The notes beneath the pieces are model-generated. The model was not told the DNA's origin and did not search any database. It worked only from the letters and a program-made list of their open reading frames with translations. This document shows, piece after piece, positions 37,078-44,482 of a DNA stretch of 64,000 nucleotides. This stretch comes from Parolsenella massiliensis (lineage in GTDB: Bacteria; Actinomycetota; Coriobacteriia; Coriobacteriales; Atopobiaceae). The DNA is taken from positions 161,111 through 225,110 of the forward strand of contig NZ_LT671675.1 in assembly GCF_900143685.1 (NCBI RefSeq), written 5' to 3'. The position numbers were made by a program, and so were the translations under genes. Numbering within the stretch: the stretch's first letter is position 1; every line of letters starts with the position of its first letter.

Positions 37078-38466
37078 ATGGCGAGCTATGAGGCAACGAA
37101 CGATGACTTCCTCCATCTCGACGACGGGCTGCCGGCCGACATCGCGCGGCTCAAGGACGCCGGCGAGCTTGGCCGTGCCGTGCGCCTCATCGAGGCCGAG
37201 CTTGACGCCGGGACCCGCCCCGAGCTCGCCGCGTGCCTGCGCGCCGAGCGTGCCCGCCTGCTGCGGACGCCGCTCGACTTTAGCGTGACGCGTGAGCAGG
37301 CCATCGCCGAGGTCCGCGAGGAGTGGCCGGAGTTTGGCGAGGCGGACCTCGATAGGCTCATCGACCATGGGCGCGTGGACTGGCGCCTCGTCGAGGGCGA
37401 GCAGCGATTCCTGCCGAGCTTCCTCGACGCGCTGCGCAAGTACCCCGAGGAGATGCCGGGCATGGACTGCCCCAGGCCCGACCGCACGGTCCAGCTCGCG
37501 ACCATCGCCGAGATGCGCGAGGCGGGCGCGGCCGAGCGCCACGTCCATATCCGTGCGAGCATTGACGCGGGCGACGCTGTGCACGTGGGGCCCGAGACAC
37601 CCGTGCGCTGCTGGCTTCCGCTGCCCGCCGCGTGCCCGCAGATCTGTGACGTCCGTCTGCTTGATGCCACGGCTGGTGTCCAGGTTGCGCCGGCGGATGC
37701 GCCGCAGCGCACGGCCTATTGGGAGGCGGCCGGTCAGCGTGAATTCTTCGTGGACTACGAGTACACGATTCGCGCGCCCTACGTGGACCTTTGGGCCGAG
37801 AAGCCAGCGCCCGCAGCCGCGGACGCCCGCTTTGCGCCGGCTCCTGCGCCCACGGTTGCCGACGTCTCCGAGAGGCGGCCGCACGTCACGTTCACGCCGT
37901 ACCTCCGCGAGCTCGCGGACCGGCTGTTCGCCGACATTGCCGCGGACGACCAGCTTGGCCGCGCGCGTGCGGCCTACGACTACGTGACGAAGAACGTGGA
38001 CTATCGCTTCCAGCCTGCCTACCTGCTGCTTGACCCCATCGCAGACTCCTGCGCCAAGTCACTGCGCGGCGACTGCGGTGTCTTTGCCCTCACGTTCATC
38101 ACGCTGTGCCGCCTGGGCGGCGTGCCGGCGCGCTGGCAGAGCGGCCTGTATGCGGCGCCTGCCGAGGTGGGCCCGCACGATTGGGCGATGTTTTACGTGG
38201 ACGGCCTGGGCTGGATGTGGGCCGACTGCTCGTTTGGCTCTGCCGCCCGCCGCGATGGGGACGAGCAGCGCCGCAGGTTCTACTTTGGCAACCTGGGTCC
38301 CTGGCGCATGGTGGCCAACTCCGAGTTCATGGCGCCGCTCACGCCGGCGTGCGACATCCTGCGAAACGACCCCTTCGACAACCAGGTGGGCGAGCTTGTC
38401 GTGGACGGCCGCGGCCTCACCTCTCACGACTTCACCTGGAAGACCGAGCTCGTCTCGATGCGGTGA
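37078..38466 (+). CDS. Transglutaminase-like cysteine protease-fold protein
   Basis: A 462-aa protein with a helical N-terminal region, a beta-rich middle (about 165-245) and a transglutaminase core. The probable triad is Cys333 (RGDCGVFALTFITLCR), His367 (GPHDWAMFYVDG) and Asp383 (MWADCSFG). The sequence has no signal peptide, which suggests a cytosolic enzyme. Bacterial relatives act as peptidases or amidases rather than protein crosslinkers. I chose ATG 37078 with GGAAAGG 12 bases upstream. It is divergent from purL. Confidence 0.82.
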   Translation: MASYEATNDDFLHLDDGLPADIARLKDAGELGRAVRLIEAELDAGTRPELAACLRAERARLLRTPLDFSVTREQAIAEVREEWPEFGEADLDRLIDHGRVDWRLVEGEQRFLPSFLDALRKYPEEMPGMDCPRPDRTVQLATIAEMREAGAAERHVHIRASIDAGDAVHVGPETPVRCWLPLPAACPQICDVRLLDATAGVQVAPADAPQRTAYWEAAGQREFFVDYEYTIRAPYVDLWAEKPAPAAADARFAPAPAPTVADVSERRPHVTFTPYLRELADRLFADIAADDQLGRARAAYDYVTKNVDYRFQPAYLLLDPIADSCAKSLRGDCGVFALTFITLCRLGGVPARWQSGLYAAPAEVGPHDWAMFYVDGLGWMWADCSFGSAARRDGDEQRRRFYFGNLGPWRMVANSEFMAPLTPACDILRNDPFDNQVGELVVDGRGLTSHDFTWKTELVSMR

Positions 38467-38494
38467 CACTTGGGGACGGGGTCGAACTGTCACC
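38462..38494. repeat. GGTGACA...TGTCACC element at the transglutaminase stop codon
   Basis: Seven-base arms enclose TTGGGGACGGGGTCGAAC. The central GGGGACGGG matches the core of the 31796-31891 palindrome. The stop codon lies inside the left arm. Confidence 0.5.
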
Positions 38495-38556
38495 GTGGGC
38501 GTGACAAAGGTGCCGGTGTCAATTGCCGCCGTCGCCACCTGCTAGACTCGTGAGCC

Positions 38557-39831
38557 ATGACGCCAACCAGCCAAGACATACCCGAGCTACTTGCTCCCGC
38601 CGGAGACCGTGAGGCATTCCTCGCGGCCGTGGCGGCGGGTGCCGACGCCATCTACTGCGGCGTCACGGGCCAGCTGAACGCCCGCAGGCGTGCGGGAGGC
38701 ATTGCTCCCGCCGAGCTCGCGGGCCTGTGCGAGCTTGCCCATGGCCATGGCGTCCGCGTCTACGTGACGATGAACGTGGTTGTGAAGCAGGCCGAGCTCG
38801 TGGACGCGCTCGCGGCGGCAAGGTTCGTGCTTGGCGCCGGGGCGGATGCCCTCATCATCCAGGACCTGGGCTTTATTGCTGCGGTGCGCAGAGCGTGCCC
38901 AGATGCGGAGATCCACGTCTCCACCCAAGCGAACGTCCACGACGCCCGTGGCGTGCGTCTGTGCGAGAAGCTCGGCGCCGCGCGCGTGACGCTCTCGCGC
39001 GAGCTGCCGCTCCAAGAGATCGCGAGCATTGCCGCCGAGACAAGCGCCGAACTCGAGGTGTTCTCGCACGGAGCAATTTGCCCCAGCTACTCGGGGGTGT
39101 GTATGCTCTCGAGCTTTCTGCGCCAGGGGCGCTCGCCCAACCGCGGCCTTTGCGCCCAGCCGTGCCGCCTGCCGTTCGACCTCGTGGGCGAGAACGGCGT
39201 GCGACTACAGCCCGCCTCGCGCGAGCGTGCCCTGTGCACGCATGACAACTGCGTCATCGACGACCTCGCCGTGCTGGCGGCTGCGGGCGTGGCGTCGCTC
39301 AAGCTTGAGGGCCGCATGAAGCCGGCCGCCTACGTGTGGGCTGTGACCTCGGCGTATCGCGCGGCGCTCGATGCGCTCGCGAGAGGCGAACAGGGCGTGC
39401 CGCCTGCAGTGCGTCGCACGCTCAAGCGCAGCTTCAACCGAGGGCTCACGGATGCCTACCTGCAGGGAACGTCTGGCAACGAGCTCATGAGCTACGAGCG
39501 GAGCGGAAACCGCGGCGAGTTTGTGGGTGAGCTCGTGTCCTTCGAGCCCGAGCCTGGCTTTGTTCCGCGTGACGGCCAGCAGATCCGTGGCACCGTGACG
39601 CTTGCGCTTGCGGTCTCCGTTGGTGAGGGCGACTCGCTTGAGCTGCGGCCCGTTGATGACCCGGAGCGGTTCATGGTCGTTCTGGCGCCCGGGCCGTGCG
39701 AGGCGGGAGGCACGCTGCGCTGTCGCGTTCCTCGTCCCATGCCGGCCGGCTGCGAGGTGCGTCTTACGAGGAGCGTTGCGTTGCTTGATGCGGCCGCAAG
39801 GGCGGTGAGCGAGCTTGAGCAGGAGCTGTGA
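38557..39831 (+). CDS. U32-family protein (TrhP/RlhA-like RNA hydroxylase or peptidase)
   Basis: A 424-aa protein with a TIM-barrel-like N-terminal domain (ELLAPAGDREAFLAAVAAGADAIYCG) and the U32 signature LEVFSHGAICPSYSGVCMLSS. Conserved cysteines follow in NRGLCAQPCRLPF, which in studied relatives bind an iron-sulfur cluster. The C-terminal region is a beta-barrel (SGNRGEFVGELVSFE). U32 members were first called collagenases, but TrhP and RlhA hydroxylate tRNA uridine-34 and 23S rRNA using prephenate-derived chemistry. Such an RNA-modifying role is more likely. It overlaps the next gene. Confidence 0.82.
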   Translation: MTPTSQDIPELLAPAGDREAFLAAVAAGADAIYCGVTGQLNARRRAGGIAPAELAGLCELAHGHGVRVYVTMNVVVKQAELVDALAAARFVLGAGADALIIQDLGFIAAVRRACPDAEIHVSTQANVHDARGVRLCEKLGAARVTLSRELPLQEIASIAAETSAELEVFSHGAICPSYSGVCMLSSFLRQGRSPNRGLCAQPCRLPFDLVGENGVRLQPASRERALCTHDNCVIDDLAVLAAAGVASLKLEGRMKPAAYVWAVTSAYRAALDALARGEQGVPPAVRRTLKRSFNRGLTDAYLQGTSGNELMSYERSGNRGEFVGELVSFEPEPGFVPRDGQQIRGTVTLALAVSVGEGDSLELRPVDDPERFMVVLAPGPCEAGGTLRCRVPRPMPAGCEVRLTRSVALLDAAARAVSELEQEL

Positions 39832-40615
39832 GCTGTGTGCACTCGTTGCAAGCATCGAGGACGCGGCACCGATGCGCGCCGCTGGTGCCGCACGCGTCTA
39901 CCTCGACGTTATTGATCTTGAGCCGTCGGAGCAAACTCTTGATGTCGTTGCCCGCGAGGGCCTCGTTCCCGTCCTGGACGAGGTCTGTCGCGAGCCAGAC
40001 CACGCCCGTCTCGACCCATGGGTGCGCTCGGGCCTTCCCGTCGTCGTGGGAAACGTCTCGGAGCTCTCCTTGGCCTGCGAGCGTGGGGCGCTAGCAGAGA
40101 CCTGCGGCTGCATTCCCGTGCACAACACCTCTACGCTGCAGGTTATTGGCGAGTTGGGCGCGCGCTTCGCCTGGCTGTCGCCTGAGCTCTCGCTGACCGA
40201 GGCGTGCGAGCTTGCCGCCGTGGGCGTGCTGCCCGTGGGCATGTGCGTCTACGGGCGGCCTCGCCTCATGACGTGCGAGCACTGCGCCCTGCAGGTTGCC
40301 TATGACTGCGACCGCGACCACGCGCGCTGCCCGCACCGGCACGGGCGCCACTGGCTCGTGAACATCGACGACCGCCATCTGCCCGTGCGCACGGACGAGC
40401 GCGGCCGTTCTCGCGTATACCTCGACGAACCCGTTGACCTCGTGGGCCATTCCCGCGAGCTTGCCGAGGTGGGCGTGAGCCGCCTTCTTGTGGACGCCAC
40501 GACGACGAGCGTCCCCGAGGCGTGCGATGCCCTGTGCCGTCTGCACCGCGCCCTGGCCGGCGAGCCCGTGAGCTCGTCAAACCCCACGGGTTTGAGCGAG
40601 ACGGGCGTTCAGTAG
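39815..40615 (+). CDS. Second U32-family protein, C-terminal-half type
   Basis: A 266-aa protein overlapping the preceding U32 gene by 17 bases. It begins with a U32-like first strand (ELCALVASIEDAAPMRAAGAARVYLDV) and ends with a part like the second half of long U32 proteins. That part is PVGMCVYGRPRLMTCEHCALQVAYDCDRDHARCPHR, with at least four cysteines able to hold a cluster. TTG 39815 is the only start that keeps the first strand; ATG 39872 would remove it. The pair probably forms a split version of the two-domain U32 protein. Confidence 0.65.
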   Translation: MSRSCELCALVASIEDAAPMRAAGAARVYLDVIDLEPSEQTLDVVAREGLVPVLDEVCREPDHARLDPWVRSGLPVVVGNVSELSLACERGALAETCGCIPVHNTSTLQVIGELGARFAWLSPELSLTEACELAAVGVLPVGMCVYGRPRLMTCEHCALQVAYDCDRDHARCPHRHGRHWLVNIDDRHLPVRTDERGRSRVYLDEPVDLVGHSRELAEVGVSRLLVDATTTSVPEACDALCRLHRALAGEPVSSSNPTGLSETGVQ

Positions 40616-40653
40616 CTAACGCGCTGTCCCTACGCGGACCGTCTCGTGTTGGG

Positions 40654-40723
40654 GCGTTTGCTCTTCTTAATCGCGATGATCCGCGAAACGAACATGCTCA
40701 TCGCGATTAACCAGAGCAAACGC
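40654..40723. repeat. 26-bp-arm palindromic element before the DJ-1 gene
   Basis: Arms 40654-40679 and 40698-40723 match at 24 of 26 positions around an 18-base loop. The 40616-40872 gap holds this element and otherwise only the DJ-1 gene's 5' region. No T-tract follows, so it is more like a mobile palindromic unit than a terminator. Confidence 0.7.
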
Positions 40724-40872
40724 GTTCGTGTGGCATATTAGACGGCTCGGGCGCCGCGTCGCCGATTGGAGGCTGCCGTCTGTCGCTGCGACGCTCTGCC
40801 AGCCGGCCTGCTTGGCTATGGTCTCTCCTGTTGGACGAATCGATGCGGGCGAGCCCGCGAGAGGGAGGAACG

Positions 40873-41421
40873 ATGGCAGACCTTACCGGCAAGAGCGCGC
40901 TCATCATCGTCGAGGGCTACGGCACCGAGGAGCCCGAGCTTCTCGAGCCTGCGGCATATCTGCGCGAGCATGGCGCGAACGTCACCATCGCTGCTGCTCA
41001 GAACCCCATCGACTGTGTGACGGGCGACCGCTATGACTCTCAGCAGATCGTGCCCGACAAGACGCTGGCCGAGGTTGGCGCCGAGGGCTATGACGTGCTT
41101 GTCGTGCCGGGTGGCACCGTCAACATGGATCGTCTGCGCATCAACCCCGAGGCGCACCGCATCATGCGCGAGTTCATGGACGCCAAGAAGGCCGTTGCCT
41201 GCATCTGCCATGGGCCGTGGCTGCTCGTGAATGCCGGCGTTGCCAAGGGTAAGACGGTGACGAGCTGCGAGTTCAACCGCATCGACATGGAGAATGGCGG
41301 CTTTGTCTGGGTGGACGAGGAGGCGCACGTCGACGACTCCGATGGCCAGACACTCATCACGAGCCGCTGCCCGGACGACATCCCCGCCTTCTGTGCCGCC
41401 ATCGAGGCCGCCCTGGCGTAG
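40873..41421 (+). CDS. DJ-1/PfpI family protein
   Basis: A 182-aa protein with the class I glutamine-amidotransferase-like fold. The strand YDVLVVPGGTVNMD precedes the nucleophile elbow VACICHGPWLLVNAG, with reactive Cys112 and His113 as in PfpI/YhbO peptidase or deglycase relatives. A C-terminal region TLITSRCPDDIPAFCAAI closes the domain. GAGGGAGG precedes the ATG. It is a single gene between a palindromic element and a terminator. It probably acts in stress protection, and the exact chemistry is disputed for the family. Confidence 0.88.
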   Translation: MADLTGKSALIIVEGYGTEEPELLEPAAYLREHGANVTIAAAQNPIDCVTGDRYDSQQIVPDKTLAEVGAEGYDVLVVPGGTVNMDRLRINPEAHRIMREFMDAKKAVACICHGPWLLVNAGVAKGKTVTSCEFNRIDMENGGFVWVDEEAHVDDSDGQTLITSRCPDDIPAFCAAIEAALA

Positions 41422-41447
41422 GCGTGGCAGACATAGCCTGTAGCAAA

Positions 41448-41477
41448 GAGGCCGCCGTCCCATCAGACGGCGGCCTC
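41448..41477 (+). terminator. Terminator of the DJ-1/PfpI gene
   Basis: Perfect 12-bp arms GAGGCCGCCGTC and GACGGCGGCCTC around a 6-base loop, then TCCTTGTT. Confidence 0.8.
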
Positions 41478-41532
41478 TCCTTGTTGGACTCTCGTGCGAT
41501 TCGACCTTTTTGGACGCGAGAAGGGCCCAAAA

Positions 41533-42838
41533 GGGGGTGCGGACCAAAAGTTGGACCATTAGCTGGTCCGGACAGGAGGTCCGCATGCATGGCAGGGAGA
41601 AGGTCGAGCTGTTCCTCCTCGCGAGGGAGGAGGGCATGTCCATCCGCGGGGCGGCCGACTTCGCGGGGGTGTCCCGCGGCGCGGCCCAGAACTGGGCCCT
41701 CGGCGAGCTGCCCCGCAGCTACACGGGCGTCCCCGCCCCGCGTAGAATCCGGGGGGAGGACACCAGCCGGAGGGAGCGCCCCATGGCCGACGACAGGTCG
41801 ATCTACGAGCCGCCGAGGAGCGGGCCGCTGGCGGTCCTGACCCCCGACCAGATAGAGAACTTGCTGCTCAGGGCGGTGTTGGCCGACCTAAAAGCGGCCG
41901 GGTGGGACCCGGCTTCGATCTCGAACAGGAGCAAGTGCGAGCTCGGCGAGAGATTGAGGCGGGCGACCGCCCTGCCCCTCCGCTCGATCACCGGTTTCTT
42001 GAGGATATCGAAGAGCTCCTATGAGTACTGGAGGAGGCGCCTCTCCGAGGGCCTGCCGGACCGCGACGCCGACATACGGCGCCGGGTCGTCGGGCTGTTC
42101 GCGGAGGGCCGCGGCGCCTGGGGCTACCGCGTCGTCCACGCGCGCCTGCGCCGGGCCGGCGTGGCCGCCAGCGAGAGGCGCGTTCGGCGCGTGATGCGCG
42201 AGGAGGGCCTCAGGCCCGCCTACGCCCGCCGGCGCCGAAGGGGCTGGAGCTCCTACGCCGGCGAGGTCTCCAAGGCCCCGCCCAACCTCGTGGCCAGGCG
42301 CTTCCGCGCCGCGAGGCCCGACGAGCTGTGGCTGACCGACGTCACGGAGTTCAGGCTGCCCTCGGGCGAGAAGGCCTACCTGAGCGTCGTGCTCGACTGC
42401 TTCGACGGCATGCCCGCCGGCTGGTCGGTCGGGCGCCACCCCGACAAGGCGCTCGCGAACTCCAGCCTGCTCAAGGCCCTCGCCCGCAGGCGCGACGGGG
42501 CCCGCACCGTCATACACTCGGACCGCGGCGGGCACTACCGCTGGCCGGAGTGGGTCTCGATCTGCGACGCCGCCGGGCTCGTCAGGAGCATGTCGGCCAA
42601 GGGGTGCAGCCCGGACAACGCCGCCTGCGAGGGCTTCTTCGGCCGCCTCAAGAACGAGTTCTTCCACTGGCGGGACTGGAGGGGCGTCCCGGCCGGCGAG
42701 TTCATGGCCAGGCTCGAGGCCTACCTCGTCTACTACTGCGAAGGGCGCATCAAGGAGTCGCTGGGCTGGCTCAGCCCGGCGGAGTACCGCAGGAGGCTTG
42801 GATACGCCTAGGCGGTCCAAGAAATCGTCCGCACCCCC
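41533..42838 (+). mobile_element. IS3-family insertion sequence, apparently complete
   Basis: Terminal inverted repeats 41533-41557 and 42814-42838 share GGGGGTGCGGAC at the outer end and TTGGACC at the inner end. AAAA occurs directly outside both ends (41529-41532, 42839-42842), which could be a target duplication. One uninterrupted transposase gene lies within. It sits between the DJ-1 terminator and the end of homoserine dehydrogenase, disrupting neither. Confidence 0.8.
41585..42811 (+). CDS. IS3-family transposase, single open frame
   Basis: A 408-aa DDE transposase. Residues 1-45 hold an HTH (SIRGAADFAGVSRGAAQNWA). A linker and helical region follow, then the IS150-type HTH_21 segment (WGYRVVHARLRRAGVAASERRVRRVM), and the integrase core with D (LWLTDVTEF), D (VIHSDRGGHYR) and E (CEGFFGRLKNEFF). 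Most IS3 elements need a -1 frameshift between orfA and orfB; here both parts are in one frame. CAGGAGG precedes ATG 41585. Confidence 0.9.
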   Translation: MHGREKVELFLLAREEGMSIRGAADFAGVSRGAAQNWALGELPRSYTGVPAPRRIRGEDTSRRERPMADDRSIYEPPRSGPLAVLTPDQIENLLLRAVLADLKAAGWDPASISNRSKCELGERLRRATALPLRSITGFLRISKSSYEYWRRRLSEGLPDRDADIRRRVVGLFAEGRGAWGYRVVHARLRRAGVAASERRVRRVMREEGLRPAYARRRRRGWSSYAGEVSKAPPNLVARRFRAARPDELWLTDVTEFRLPSGEKAYLSVVLDCFDGMPAGWSVGRHPDKALANSSLLKALARRRDGARTVIHSDRGGHYRWPEWVSICDAAGLVRSMSAKGCSPDNAACEGFFGRLKNEFFHWRDWRGVPAGEFMARLEAYLVYYCEGRIKESLGWLSPAEYRRRLGYA

Positions 42839-42875
42839 AAAACGTCCTAAACGTTCGAGCGGTTGAAGCGAGGCG

Positions 42876-44204
42876 TTAGTTGTCCATCACGCCGTCGGTC
42901 CAGGCGGCGGTGTCCTCGATGCGCAGGACGTTCGCGACGCTGCGCACGCAGGAGGCCTCGGCGAGCTCGGCTGCCGCTGCCTGCATGTTCTTCTCGAGCG
43001 CCTTGTGCGTGAGGAAGACGACGGAGCAGGCGTCGCCCGCGGCCGAGCCATCCTCGAGCTGGTTGATGAGGCTGATCGAGATGTCGTGCTTGGCAAAGAC
43101 GTTCACGGTCTCGGCCAGGGCACCCACGCGGTCTGCCACGGTGAGGCGGACGTAGTACTTCGTCTCGAGCTCGTCCATGGGGCGCAGCGGCAGCGTGTGC
43201 GAGAACGGCTCTGCCTCGGGAAGCGGCGTGGCGCCCTTGGAGATGGGGTCGGCGAGCGTCATGATGTCGCCCACGACGGCGCTTGCCGTGGGGAAGGAAC
43301 CGGCACCGGCACCGTAGAACATCGTCTCTCCCACGGCGTCGCCCACGACGTACACGGCGTTCATGGCGCCGGAGACCTTGGCGAGCTGGTGGTCGAGCGG
43401 AATCATCGTGGGGTGCACGCGCACGTCCACGCCGTCTGCCGTGTTGTGGGCGATGCCGAGCAGCTTGATGGTGTAGCCCAGCTCGTGGGCCACGGCGATG
43501 TCCTCGGCGGCGATGGTGCGAATGCCCTGCTGGTAGACGTCGTCGGTGGTCACGCGCGTGCCAAAGCCGATGGACGCGAGAATGGCCGTCTTGCTGGCGG
43601 CGTCAAAGCCGTCGACGTCCGCGGAGGGGTCGGCCTCGGCGTAGCCCTTGGCCTGGGCGTCGGCAAGGACGTCGGCGTAGTCGGCGCCCTCGGACTCCAT
43701 GCGGCTGAGGATGTAGTTGGTGGTGCCGTTGAGGATGCCGGCGATCGTGAGGATCTTGTTGCCCACGAGGTCGTGCTCGAGCGTGCTCACGATGGGGATG
43801 CCACCGCCGCAGCTCGCCTCGCACTTGAGCTGCACGCCGTTCTCGCGCGCCTTGGCCGCAAGCGCCTCGACGTGGCGTCCGAGCAGGGCCTTGTTGGCCG
43901 TGACGACGTGCTTGCCGGCGGCAAAGGCGGCCTCGTAGATCTCGGTGGCGGGGTGCTCGCCGCCGATGAGCTCCACGACGACGTCAACGGCGGGGTCGGA
44001 GACGACGTCGTGCCAGTCGGTGGTGAAGGCGTCGTTGGGGATGCCGCAGGCGCTCGCGGCCTCTGGGTCGAGGGCGCAGGCGCGGGCGATGCCCAGGTCG
44101 ATGCCGTAGTTGGCGACGTAGTCGTCGTGGTGGGAGAGGATTAGGCGGGCAACTCCGCCGCCCACGGTGCCAAGTCCGATGATGCCAACGTTCACGGTGC
44201 GCAT
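42876..44204 (-). CDS. hom: Homoserine dehydrogenase with C-terminal ACT domain
   Basis: This 442-aa enzyme reduces aspartate semialdehyde to homoserine for threonine and methionine synthesis. The Rossmann loop is GLGTVGGG (10-17). The conserved active region has TANKALLGRH, CEASCGGGIPI and GILNGTTNYIL, followed by GYAEADPSADVDGFDAASKTAILA with the catalytic Lys/Asp. Residues about 350-440 form an ACT domain (YYVRLTVADRVGALAETVNVF), so feedback control by threonine is likely. AAGGAG precedes the ATG. No other pathway gene is adjacent. Confidence 0.95.
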   Translation of the reverse strand: MRTVNVGIIGLGTVGGGVARLILSHHDDYVANYGIDLGIARACALDPEAASACGIPNDAFTTDWHDVVSDPAVDVVVELIGGEHPATEIYEAAFAAGKHVVTANKALLGRHVEALAAKARENGVQLKCEASCGGGIPIVSTLEHDLVGNKILTIAGILNGTTNYILSRMESEGADYADVLADAQAKGYAEADPSADVDGFDAASKTAILASIGFGTRVTTDDVYQQGIRTIAAEDIAVAHELGYTIKLLGIAHNTADGVDVRVHPTMIPLDHQLAKVSGAMNAVYVVGDAVGETMFYGAGAGSFPTASAVVGDIMTLADPISKGATPLPEAEPFSHTLPLRPMDELETKYYVRLTVADRVGALAETVNVFAKHDISISLINQLEDGSAAGDACSVVFLTHKALEKNMQAAAAELAEASCVRSVANVLRIEDTAAWTDGVMDN

Positions 44205-44317
44205 TGGGTCTCCTTTGCGTTTCGTGCGGCGGGCAGGCGCCCGCTGTGTGTTCCTAAGTTATCTGAGCACAGCCGATTGTAGCCGAGCAGGGCCGTGCCG
44301 GGGTTTCCGTCGTGTGT

Positions 44318-44389
44318 CTAGCCGCGCTCCACGAGCCCCTGGCGCTTGCGTCTTGCGGCGAGCGCCTTCTGGACCGATTCCTTTGACAT
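44318..44389 (-). CDS. Possible 23-aa small protein
   Basis: GGAGATGA precedes an ATG at 44389 that opens MSKESVQKALAARRKRQGLV and ends in ERG before a stop. The product would be a basic amphipathic helix. It lies in the 278-base gap between hom and recQ, on the same strand as both. No family is recognised and it is too short to judge by composition. Confidence 0.3.
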   Translation of the reverse strand: MSKESVQKALAARRKRQGLVERG

Positions 44390-44482
44390 GCGGTCATCTC
44401 CTACCATCACTATAGGGATTGACGCGGAGTCCGGTGATTGGCGCGATGCTCGCCCCTTGGCTCCTGGACTCCTGCGGCGAGG

